DNA of 64,000 nucleotides from Streptomyces sp. H27-C3 (GTDB taxonomy: Bacteria; Actinomycetota; Actinomycetes; Streptomycetales; Streptomycetaceae). The notes under the pieces were generated by a model. That model did no database searches. It was not told where the DNA came from and saw only the letters and a program-made list of their open reading frames with translations. The stretch lies in contig NZ_JASITA010000013.1 of the NCBI RefSeq assembly GCF_030063415.1, forward strand, positions 106,639-170,638, written 5' to 3'. Below are positions 34,036 through 41,140 of this stretch, piece after piece. The translations under genes were made by a program, and so were the position numbers. Each line of letters starts with the position of its first letter. Position 1 is the stretch's first letter.

Positions 34036-34743
34036 GTGAGCATCACGGAGGACGTAACGCCCGAAAAGGGATCGGTGACGCAGCGTGCCATCGAACAGAT
34101 CAAGACAATGATCGGCGAGGGCCTTCTCGTACCGGGCCAACGTCTGCCCACCGAGCGGGACTTCGCGGCGAAGCTGGGCATATCCCGCGGCTCGATGCGC
34201 GAGGCCGTCCGCGCGCTGACCACGCTCGGGGTACTGGAGGCACGGCACGGCTCGGGCATCTACGTCACGCAGCTGGAGGCCGTGGACCTGCTGGAGACCT
34301 TCGGAATCGTCGCGGAGATCTCCCCCAAGCCCCGGCTCGCTGAGCTCCTGGAGGTCCGCAGGATCCTGGAGTCCAGCGCGACCGCGCTCGCCGCGGCCCG
34401 GATCACCGACGCGGACCTGGCCGAGGTCGAAAAGCAGCTGGCAGCCATGAACGCCACCGAGGAGGCCGAGGAGTTCCTCGCCGCCGACATGGCCTTCCAC
34501 CGCGCGATCGCCCGCGCGGCCGGCAACGACGCTCTGGCGGCGATCATCGACGGGCTCTCCTCACGCACGTTCCGCGCACGGGTACGCCGGGGCCACCAGG
34601 AGGTGGGAGCCTTCGGCCGGACCCGCGAGGAGCACCGAAGGATCTTCCGCGCCCTGGCGGCCCGCGACCCGGAGGCGGCGCGAGTGGCTGCGGCGGCTCA
34701 CGTGGGCGCGGTGGAGGAGTGGCTGCGGGAGCAGCTCGACTGA
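34036..34743 (+). CDS. FadR-subfamily GntR regulator
   Basis: A 235-aa regulator. The winged helix is in residues about 15-80 (AIEQIKTMIGEGLLVPGQRL, PTERDFAAKLGISRGSMREA, then LGVLEARHGSGIYV). The FCD effector domain follows, with metal/ligand residues in FLAADMAFHRAIA and later His residues (REEHRRIF, AAAHVGAVE). GTG 34036 has GGGAGGAG upstream. It is divergent from the fucose/lactate operon, its probable target; L-lactate or a sugar acid are plausible effectors for this subfamily. Confidence 0.9.
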   Translation: MSITEDVTPEKGSVTQRAIEQIKTMIGEGLLVPGQRLPTERDFAAKLGISRGSMREAVRALTTLGVLEARHGSGIYVTQLEAVDLLETFGIVAEISPKPRLAELLEVRRILESSATALAAARITDADLAEVEKQLAAMNATEEAEEFLAADMAFHRAIARAAGNDALAAIIDGLSSRTFRARVRRGHQEVGAFGRTREEHRRIFRALAARDPEAARVAAAAHVGAVEEWLREQLD

Positions 34744-34827
34744 GGGGGCATGGCCCGCCGGGGTGACGGCCGCGAACCGAACCCCCGCCGGGACCGAATC
34801 GCGACCGAACGCGCTCCCCGGACATGA

Positions 34828-34854
34828 CAAAAGGCCCCCTCCAGTGGGAGCCTC
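34828..34854 (-). terminator. Minus-strand terminator downstream of the tRNA remnant
   Basis: On the minus strand, AGGCTCCC-(loop)-AGGGGGCCT is followed by TTTT. It lies about 45 nt past the 3' end of the tRNA remnant at 34898-34923 and looks like the original tRNA terminator. Confidence 0.6.
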
Positions 34855-34897
34855 GATGGTTCCGCAGCTTGAAACGTTCCTGCATGCAAGCCGCACC

Positions 34898-34923
34898 GTG
34901 GGGCGGGTGGGACTCGAACCCAC
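34898..34923 (-). repeat. tRNA 3'-end remnant / attachment-site direct repeat, left copy
   Basis: These 26 bp are identical to 45918-45943 in the same orientation. On the minus strand they encode a T-arm (GTGGGTTCGAGTCCCAC) plus acceptor strand CCGCCCC-A. The sequence 5' of it is not a matching anticodon arm. The 25-bp flanks on the low-coordinate side of both copies are also related (AACGTTcCTGCA versus AACGTTtCTGCA at the same distance). This is typical of duplicated tRNA ends left by site-specific integration. Confidence 0.75.
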
Positions 34924-34976
34924 AGCACCCGCAGGCCGCAGATCGCCCTTGCACACCAGCAGATCGCCGCCCCGCC

Positions 34977-35099
34977 GGAACCTCCCGCGAATCCACCACC
35001 AAGGTCCTGCGCGAGTACGGCGGCCAAGGTCTGATCCGACTCGTCAGAGGCCGCATCACCGTCCTCGACACCGATCGGCTGAAGGACCAGGCGGGCTGA
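34977..35099 (+). pseudogene. 3' stump of a Crp/Fnr-family regulator
   Basis: It encodes GTSRESTTKVLREYGGQGLI followed by RLVRGRITVLDTDRLKDQAG and a stop. This is the recognition helix and wing of the Crp-type helix-turn-helix, with no cyclic-nucleotide domain upstream. It follows the tRNA remnant, so it is likely island-junction debris. Confidence 0.65.
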
Positions 35100-35186
35100 C
35101 GTCACCGAATCGTAAGAACACAACCGTCCCATCCACGGAGCCGACCGATCTACATTCAGGGCCGACACCGAACATCAGGAGCAGAC

Positions 35187-35768
35187 ATGCGTGCCCGCCC
35201 GTTCCTCCCCGCGGTCCTAGCCGCGGGAATTCTCACCCTGACCGGCTGCGGCTCCGGCGGCGGGGCCACCTCGCCCGATGATGCGGGCACGGCCGGCGCC
35301 ACCACGGCCACGGCCCCCGCCTCCGCTCCCGCCTCGGCAGGCAGCGGTTCTTCCAGGGCAGTTCCCGAGGCGCTGCGCTTCACCGGGACCACCCTCGACG
35401 GGAAGCCGTTCGACGGCGCGACGCTGGCCGGTAAGCCCGCGGTGTTGTGGTTCTGGGCTCCGTGGTGCCCCAAGTGCAAGGCCCAAGGGCCGGAGACGGC
35501 GAAAGTCGCGGCCGAGTTCAAGGGGAAGGCGAACGTCATCGGGGTGGCCGGTCTTGACCAGCCGGAAGCCATGAAGAGGTTCGTCTCCTCCACCAAGATC
35601 GACGGCTTCCCGAATCTGTCCGACGAGCCGGGCACCATCTGGAAGAAGTTCGAGATCACCGAGCAGAGCACGTACGTCGTGCTCGACAAGGACGGGGAGA
35701 CCGTCTTCACCGGTGTGCTGCCGGGCGGCAGGGGGCTCTCCGACAAGCTCGACGGACTCGTCGGCTGA
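35187..35768 (+). CDS. TlpA/DsbE-like thioredoxin lipoprotein
   Basis: A 193-aa exported thioredoxin-fold protein. The lipobox is LTLTGC-GS, followed by an Ala/Ser/Thr linker, then a TlpA-type domain with active-site C94-P-K-C97 (FWAPWCPKCKAQGPE). A cis-Pro loop is suggested by TEQSTYVVLD. Such proteins reduce or oxidise cysteines outside the membrane. The adjacent CcdA protein, starting 3 nt after the stop, is the usual electron donor across the membrane. First gene of the 35.2-40.7 kb cluster. Confidence 0.9.
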   Translation: MRARPFLPAVLAAGILTLTGCGSGGGATSPDDAGTAGATTATAPASAPASAGSGSSRAVPEALRFTGTTLDGKPFDGATLAGKPAVLWFWAPWCPKCKAQGPETAKVAAEFKGKANVIGVAGLDQPEAMKRFVSSTKIDGFPNLSDEPGTIWKKFEITEQSTYVVLDKDGETVFTGVLPGGRGLSDKLDGLVG

Positions 35769-35771
35769 CCG

Positions 35772-36623
35772 GTGTCCGACCTCCCGCTCGCCCTGGCGCT
35801 GACCGCGGGCATGCTCGCCGCCGTCAACCCGTGCGGCTTCGCACTGCTCCCCGCGTACTTGTCGCTGCTCGTCATCGGCGACGACTCACCCAGCAGGGCC
35901 TCGGCCGTCGGCCGCGCCCTGACGGCAACCGCCGCCATGACCGCCGGATTCGCCGGCGTCTTCGCTCTCTTCGGCCTCGCCATCGCCCCGGTCGCCGGCC
36001 AGATCCAGCAGCATCTGCCCTGGTTCACCATCGTGTTCGGGCTGCTGCTGGTCCTCGTCGGAGGCTGGCTGCTGGCCGGACGCACCCTGCCCCCGCTCCT
36101 GCCACGACTCCGCCGTGCCCCCCGTGTCACCCGGTCCCTGACCTCCATGGCCCTGTTCGGCGGCGCTTACGCCATCGCCTCCCTGGGTTGCACCATCGCC
36201 CCCTTCCTCGCCATCGTCGTCTCCGCCTTCCGCGGCGGTTCGACGGCCGAGGGCATCGTGCTGTTCACGGCGTATGCGGCCGGGATGGGCGTCATCGTCG
36301 GCGCGGCCGCGCTCTCCGTGGCCCTGACCCGTACCGCCCGAGTGTCAGGCATCCGGCGGCTGGGAGCCTTCGCCTCACGGCTGGGAGGCTCCCTGCTACT
36401 CCTGGCCGGGGCCTATGTGGCGTACTACGGCTGGTACGAGATCCGCCTCCTGCGGGGCGGCCCGGACACCGACCCGGTGATCGACGCGGCGGGCGCGGTG
36501 CAGCGGTGGTTGGCGGACACCTTGACCTGGATCGGCGTCCCCGTCGTGGCCGCGGCCCTCGCCCTACTGATCGCCGGCGGGCTGATACGCCGACGCCGCG
36601 GCCGAGGACGCACTCACCCCTGA
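35772..36623 (+). CDS. CcdA-type transmembrane thiol-disulfide transporter
   Basis: A 283-aa membrane protein with six core segments of the CcdA/DsbD-beta family plus an extra C-terminal pair. The two redox cysteines are in NPCGFALLPAYLS (segment 1) and IASLGCTIAPFLA (segment 4). It would carry reducing power from cytoplasmic thioredoxin to the TlpA-like lipoprotein. GTG 35772 is three bases after the upstream stop, so the pair is an operon. Confidence 0.92.
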   Translation: MSDLPLALALTAGMLAAVNPCGFALLPAYLSLLVIGDDSPSRASAVGRALTATAAMTAGFAGVFALFGLAIAPVAGQIQQHLPWFTIVFGLLLVLVGGWLLAGRTLPPLLPRLRRAPRVTRSLTSMALFGGAYAIASLGCTIAPFLAIVVSAFRGGSTAEGIVLFTAYAAGMGVIVGAAALSVALTRTARVSGIRRLGAFASRLGGSLLLLAGAYVAYYGWYEIRLLRGGPDTDPVIDAAGAVQRWLADTLTWIGVPVVAAALALLIAGGLIRRRRGRGRTHP

Positions 36624-36802
36624 AGCACCGCCGTCCACTCCCCAAGAGCGGGACCCTGTAGTGGCGGCCGTGGGGCGCCTGGGCCAAGGCGTTCCTTTCT
36701 CGTAAGGGCTGTCCGGCTTGCGGGGTACGCGTCGGCGTGAGTCGATGGACGTGCGGCTTCGGACGATCCCCGTCCGCGGTCCAAGGTCAAAGGTCGCCAA
36801 AC
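36624..36802 (+). other. Gap before the DoxX-like gene, no gene recognised
   Basis: About 180 bp. A longer in-frame reading of the next gene could begin at GTG 36737, but no family sequence is seen before 36803. I see no clear promoter or hairpin. Confidence 0.4.
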
Positions 36803-37357
36803 ATGGACGTGCCCAACGGGTCCCCAACACGTCGCGCGGAGGAGCCTCTGGGCTCTTCTCGGTTGTCCCGTCTGCTGCTGGCAGTCTGCCGCGTCGTGGT
36901 CGGCCTGCTGTGGATTCAGAATCTCTCGTGGAAGCATCCTCCGGCCTTCGGCAAGGACTCAGGCCCACCGCGGGACCTCTACCGCTGGACGCTGAACGGG
37001 GTCGAGCACGAGGTTTTCGCTCCGTGGGCGTGGTTGGTCGAGCATGTGATCATTCCGAATTTCGCGGTGTTCGCCTGGGGCGCCTTCGCCGTGGAGGCTT
37101 GCCTGGGCGCGTTCCTGCTGGTGGGCCTGGCAACCCGGTTCTGGGCACTCGTGGGGCTGGTGCAGACGACCGCGATCACTTTCTCGGTCTTGAACACCCC
37201 ACACGAGTGGTTCTGGTCGTACTTCCTCATGTACGTCGCGCATCTGGCGCTCCTGGCCACCGCTGCGGGCCGTGCCTATGGAGTGGACGGTGCGCTGCGC
37301 CCCGCCTGGCGGCAGCGCCGCGGCCTGCTGTCACGGCTTCTACTGGTCGCGTCATAA
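36803..37357 (+). CDS. DoxX/DoxD-like membrane protein
   Basis: A 184-aa four-segment membrane protein. The pattern VCRVVVGLLWIQNLSWKHPP, an extracytoplasmic loop with WTLNGVEHEVFAPWAWLVEH, then WGAFAVEACLGAFLLVGLAT resembles DoxX and the small DoxD subunit of thiosulfate:quinone oxidoreductase. In actinobacteria related DoxX proteins couple to thiol/oxidative-stress systems. The ATG at 36803 is preferred because family-like sequence starts soon after. The next gene begins 22 bp downstream. Confidence 0.72.
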   Translation: MDVPNGSPTRRAEEPLGSSRLSRLLLAVCRVVVGLLWIQNLSWKHPPAFGKDSGPPRDLYRWTLNGVEHEVFAPWAWLVEHVIIPNFAVFAWGAFAVEACLGAFLLVGLATRFWALVGLVQTTAITFSVLNTPHEWFWSYFLMYVAHLALLATAAGRAYGVDGALRPAWRQRRGLLSRLLLVAS

Positions 37358-37378
37358 CGGTGGCGAAGGAGGCATCGG

Positions 37379-37786
37379 GTGAAGGCACCACGGACTGCGA
37401 TCGCCAAGGCCGCTACGGGCCTGGGGCTGGGAGCTGCGGCAAGCGTCGTAGTGGGGATCTCGGACGCGCCCCCGTGGCGGATCGTCACGCTCGGCGGCAC
37501 GGGAATGCTGGTCCTGCTCATCCTGGCGTGCCTGACGGTCGCCGCGGGGCTCTCCGGGGTGCAGGCCCTGATCGTCCTGGCCGGGACCGGGTTTCTCGCC
37601 GCTACCGCCCTGCAGCTGGTCCAGATCGGGTGGACGGATGCGAACCTGCTCGGCGGTGACGGCTCCACCGTGGCCCTGCTCCTTGCGTTCGCAGTCGGTT
37701 TGCTGGCCCTCGGCCTTGCCCCGGCGGCTCACAGCAATGCCCCGGATCCGTCCCCATCCTCCTCAGGAAGGCCCGACTCCCCATGA
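37379..37786 (+). CDS. Small four-TM membrane protein of the sulfur/radical SAM cluster
   Basis: A 135-aa protein, unrecognised. It has about four hydrophobic segments (for example MLVLLILACLTVAAGLSG and VALLLAFAVGLLALGLAP) and a Pro/Ser-rich C terminus. GTG 37379 has GAAGGAGG just upstream, and the stop overlaps the ATG of the acyl-CoA dehydrogenase-like gene (ATGA), so it is translated as part of the cluster. Confidence 0.72.
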   Translation: MKAPRTAIAKAATGLGLGAAASVVVGISDAPPWRIVTLGGTGMLVLLILACLTVAAGLSGVQALIVLAGTGFLAATALQLVQIGWTDANLLGGDGSTVALLLAFAVGLLALGLAPAAHSNAPDPSPSSSGRPDSP

Positions 37787-38907
37787 ATATGGACAGCACG
37801 CTGAAGCCGGTCCTGGCCACTGCCGCGGAGCACGCCCCCGCAGTGGACGCGGCCGGCCGGTTCCCCAGCGAAGCGGTTTCCGCTCTGGGCACGTCCGGCC
37901 TGATGGGCCTGCCCCTGCCTGAGCAGGTGGGCGGGCTCGGCGCAGGCCCGCCGGAGTTCGCCCACGTCACGGCCGAACTGGCGGAAGTCTGCGGTTCGAC
38001 CGCCATGATCTATCTGATGCACATCTGCGGTGCCATGACGGTGCTGGCCTCACCACCGCCCGGAATCCCGTCCCTCCCGCCCGAAATGGCCACCGGCCGG
38101 ACACTGGCCACCCTGGCGTTCAGTGAGCCCGGTTCCCGCTCGCACTTCTGGGCACCGATCACCCAGGCCAAGCGCAACGGCGACGACGACGTGCGGTTCA
38201 CCGCGGACAAGGGCTGGGTAACCTCCGCCGGCCATGCGGGGCTGTACGTCACCTCCGTACTCTCGGCCGACGAGCCGGGCACCGTCGACCTCTACGCCGT
38301 CCAGGCGGGCCGGCTGGGCGTGAGCGTCACCGGCTCGTTCCGAGGCCTTGGGCTGCGAGGCAACGCCTCCTCGCCGATGTGCTTCGACGTTACGGCTGCG
38401 GACACCACGCGTCTGGGGCCGGCCGGCGCGGGGTTCGCACTGATGACTGAGACGGTAATGCCCTGGTTCAACCTGGGAAACGCGGCCGTCTCCCTGGGCC
38501 TGGCCCGATCCGCCCTGAAGGCCGCCGTGCGGCACACCAGCAGCGCCAGACTTGAGCACACCGGCCAGACACTGGCCGAATTGCCCACCATTCGCGCCCG
38601 GCTGGCCCGCACCTCGCTGCAGCTCGAAGCCGCAACCGCCTATCTCCACCAGGCGGCGGCGAGCATCGCCGCACCCGACGAGGACACCCCGCTGTACGTC
38701 CTCGGGGTCAAGGCGCTGGCCAACGACACCGCCCTGACCGTCACGGACGACGCCATGCGGGTGTGCGGCGGCGCGGCATTCTCCCAGCACCTGGGCATCG
38801 AGCGGTCTTTCCGGGACGCCCGCGCCGGCCATGTCATGGCCCCCACGGCGGACGTTCTCTACGACTTCTACGGCAAGGCCATCACCGGCCAGCCGGTATT
38901 CGGCTGA
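37783..38907 (+). CDS. Acyl-CoA dehydrogenase-superfamily flavoprotein
   Basis: A 374-aa protein with the full ACAD layout: alpha N-domain, FAD-contact strand TLAFSEPGSRSHFWAP, beta-domain LGLRGNASSPMCFDVTA, and the C-terminal helical domain ending MRVCGGAAFSQHLGIERSF. The usual acidic catalytic base near the C terminus is not obvious. The beta-domain and overall length also fit the flavin-dependent monooxygenase/desulfurase branch (DszC, SfnB-like). Substrate unknown. It is coupled to the membrane-protein gene upstream and followed after 38 bp by the binding-fold gene. Confidence 0.85.
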   Translation: MNMDSTLKPVLATAAEHAPAVDAAGRFPSEAVSALGTSGLMGLPLPEQVGGLGAGPPEFAHVTAELAEVCGSTAMIYLMHICGAMTVLASPPPGIPSLPPEMATGRTLATLAFSEPGSRSHFWAPITQAKRNGDDDVRFTADKGWVTSAGHAGLYVTSVLSADEPGTVDLYAVQAGRLGVSVTGSFRGLGLRGNASSPMCFDVTAADTTRLGPAGAGFALMTETVMPWFNLGNAAVSLGLARSALKAAVRHTSSARLEHTGQTLAELPTIRARLARTSLQLEAATAYLHQAAASIAAPDEDTPLYVLGVKALANDTALTVTDDAMRVCGGAAFSQHLGIERSFRDARAGHVMAPTADVLYDFYGKAITGQPVFG

Positions 38908-38945
38908 CGCCCAGGAATCTAGACCCGCCCGAAGAGGAGACAGCC

Positions 38946-39755
38946 ATGGAAACGCTGGTGGTAGGGGCGGTGGCGTACACCCCCAACGTCGTGCCCATCT
39001 GGGAGGGCATCCGCGACTACTACCGCACAGCCCCCGTCGACATGGACTTCGTGCTGTTCTCCAACTACGGCCGCCAGGTTGACGCTCTGCTGGCCGGAAC
39101 CATCGACATTGCCTGGAACACCAACCTGGCCTGGGTACGCACCGTCCTCCAGGCCGACGGCCACGCCACGGCGCTCGCCATGCGCGACACCGATCTGGCA
39201 TTCCGCAGCCACCTGGTCTGCCGGGCCGGAGCCGGACTGCGCGGCCCCGGGGACCTCAAGGGTCGGCGGCTGGCGCTGGGCAGCCGGGACTCCGCGCAGG
39301 CGGCGATCCTGCCCCTGCACTACCTGCGTCGCGAAGGCATCAACAACGGAGATGTCGAGATCCTGCGCATCGACAGCGACCTGGGGAAGCACGGCGACAC
39401 CGGCCGCAGCGAACTGGACGCCATCCGGGCCGTACTCGACGGCGACGCCGACGCCGCCGCGATCGGCATCACCACCTGGGAGTCCATCGGACGCGACGAA
39501 CTCATGCCCGGCGCCCTGGAATCCTTCTGGACCAGCCCCGCCTACTGCCACTGCAACTTCACCGCCCTCGACACCCTCGATGCGGCACGTGCCGCAACCT
39601 GGACCACGCACCTGCTGGCCATGGACTGGGACGACCCCGAACATCGCCGCATCCTGGAACTTGAGGGGCTCACACGCTGGGTACGCCCCGAACTCGACGG
39701 CTACACCGACCTCTTCCAGGCCGTCGAAGAACAGGACATCGCGTCGCGATGGTGA
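38946..39755 (+). CDS. PhnD/MqnA-like periplasmic-binding-fold protein lacking a signal peptide
   Basis: A 269-aa protein with the type-II binding-protein fold of the phosphonate-binding class: METLVVGAVAYTPNVVPIWE, LLAGTIDIAWNTNLAW, DLKGRRLALGSRDSAQA, ILPLHYLRREGI. It has no signal peptide or lipobox, and no permease or ATPase is next to it, so it is probably cytoplasmic. Cytoplasmic members of this fold can be enzymes (MqnA/MqnD, HMP-P synthase, dihydroxyphthalate decarboxylase). ATG 38946 has GAGGAG upstream, and the radical SAM gene overlaps its 3' end by 7 nt. Confidence 0.78.
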   Translation: METLVVGAVAYTPNVVPIWEGIRDYYRTAPVDMDFVLFSNYGRQVDALLAGTIDIAWNTNLAWVRTVLQADGHATALAMRDTDLAFRSHLVCRAGAGLRGPGDLKGRRLALGSRDSAQAAILPLHYLRREGINNGDVEILRIDSDLGKHGDTGRSELDAIRAVLDGDADAAAIGITTWESIGRDELMPGALESFWTSPAYCHCNFTALDTLDAARAATWTTHLLAMDWDDPEHRRILELEGLTRWVRPELDGYTDLFQAVEEQDIASRW

Positions 39756-40732
39756 TCCTCGAGCTGGTCGAGAGAGTCTCCTCCGCAGCGGAGGGGGACA
39801 TGATCACGCTCCCGCTCGACTCGGCTGACGAACGTGAACTGGCCGCTGCGTGGTGCGCCCGCACCGGCAACACGCTGGTGGCCGCCGACGACATCAGCGT
39901 CACAGTCCGGCGCGGACGCCCGGCGGATCCGGTCGCGGCACTTCCCGCGGACCGCCGCCCTGGGGCCCGCCTGTGGCTCTATACCAATTTCGACTGCAAC
40001 CTCGCCTGCGACTACTGCTGCGCACGGTCGTCACCGCAGGCAGCGCGACGCGCGCTGGGCGTGGACCGGGTACGGGAGATCACGAAGGCCGCCCCGGCCG
40101 CCGGAGTCACCGAGATCCTGCTCACCGGCGGCGAACCCTTCATGCTGCCGGACCTCGGCCAGATCGTCGCCGAATGCACCGCCGCGCTGCCCACCACCCT
40201 CCTCACCAACGGCATGCTCTTCCGCGGACACCGGCTCCAGATACTCCAGGCCATGCCCCGCGACCGCCTCACCCTGCAGATCAGCCTCGACTCCGCCACC
40301 CCGGACCTGCACGACTCCCACCGTGGCAAAGGCACCTGGGCCAAGGCAGTCGCCGGCATTCGCACAGCCCTTGGCGAGGGCTTCACCGTACGGGTAGCCG
40401 CCACGCTCACCACCGACGATCGGAACGAGGAAAACGAGCTTCGGGCCTTCCTCGACTCGCTCGGCATCCCGCACCGGCACCAAGTCGTCCGGCCCCTCGC
40501 CCACCAAGGCGCCGCCGACGACGGCCTGGAACTCACGGTGGAAACCCTGATTCCAGAGGTCACCATCACCGCCGACGGCGTGTACTGGCACCCCGTCGGA
40601 GCCGACAACGACGAACAGCTCGTCACCCGCGACATCTTCCCCCTCGACGCCGCCATCGACCTCGTACGGCAGCAGTACCGCGCCCACCAGGCCGCAGCGG
40701 ACGCCGCTGCCCGCACCTTCCCCTGCGCATGA
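39749..40732 (+). CDS. TusA-like domain fused to radical SAM enzyme
   Basis: A 327-aa protein. Residues about 1-56 resemble a TusA/SirA sulfur-carrier fold (GDMITLPLDSADERELAAAW followed by CARTGNTLV), with Cys36 after the Trp. The radical SAM core begins at WLYTNFDCNLACDYCC with 4Fe-4S ligands C83, C87 and C90. The SAM-binding TGGEPF follows, then ISLDSATPDLHDSHRGKGT typical of SPASM/PqqE-type enzymes. No auxiliary-cluster Cys-rich C-terminal domain is evident; only one Cys near the end (TFPCA). It is translationally coupled to the binding-fold gene, implying a joint function. Confidence 0.85.
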   Translation: MVILELVERVSSAAEGDMITLPLDSADERELAAAWCARTGNTLVAADDISVTVRRGRPADPVAALPADRRPGARLWLYTNFDCNLACDYCCARSSPQAARRALGVDRVREITKAAPAAGVTEILLTGGEPFMLPDLGQIVAECTAALPTTLLTNGMLFRGHRLQILQAMPRDRLTLQISLDSATPDLHDSHRGKGTWAKAVAGIRTALGEGFTVRVAATLTTDDRNEENELRAFLDSLGIPHRHQVVRPLAHQGAADDGLELTVETLIPEVTITADGVYWHPVGADNDEQLVTRDIFPLDAAIDLVRQQYRAHQAAADAAARTFPCA

Positions 40733-40754
40733 GCTGATCCTGGGCGAGCAATCC

Positions 40755-40905
40755 GTTCTACCTGCCAAGCGACAGCCACCCGCCGTGCTCCCGGCCCCGT
40801 TCACGCATGAAGACCTTGCTCTCGCGGACGTTGACCTACGCATCAACCGGGGCCTTGCAGATGGGGCAGACGGACTTGCTGAACTCGACGAACACCTCCT
40901 ACCGT
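40755..40905 (-). pseudogene. Stump of a second radical SAM gene with in-frame amber stop
   Basis: The minus strand reads VFVEFSKSVCPICKAPVDA, then TAG, then VNVRESKVFMRERGREHGG. This is the N-terminal zinc-ribbon segment (CPIC...EHG) of a large radical SAM family in which the stop position is normally Gln in DAQVN. Both ends are lost. It sits immediately beyond the intact radical SAM gene, on the opposite strand. Confidence 0.65.
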
Positions 40906-41039
40906 CCCGCTGCCGGTGAACTCACCTTGCCGGGTGCCTACGTCGCGTCGTCCACGGTCATCCCCTCTCCGCCTCTGCGATATCGCCCTGCCGCCACAAT
41001 CGGTGGCGCCGCCGCTGGTGGCCGGTGCCGGTGTGCGCA

Positions 41040-41140
41040 GCCTTCGACGGGAAGTACGCGTGGCTGGTCGTCGTGGCGGCGCTCAATACGGTCGCCTCCC
41101 TCTTCTACTACCTGCGCTGGATCGCCCCGACCATCTCCAG
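41040..41140 (+). pseudogene. Inverted 3' piece of nuoN
   Basis: Plus-strand frame encodes AFDGKYAWLVVVAALNTVAS followed by LFYYLRWIAPT, the last membrane segment typical of NADH dehydrogenase subunit N. The rest of nuoN lies next door on the minus strand, so this piece is inverted relative to its gene. Confidence 0.7.

Noticed and set aside
34544..34956. Minus-strand open frame through the tRNA remnant
   Set aside because: It reads SSPTRPT-type sequence from the T-arm and acceptor stem, a well-known false translation of tRNA genes.
36781..36850. Third tRNA/integrase att fragment near the DoxX-like start
   Set aside because: The phrase CCAACGGGTCCCCAAC resembles sequence near 46,090, but similarity is short and no T-arm is present.
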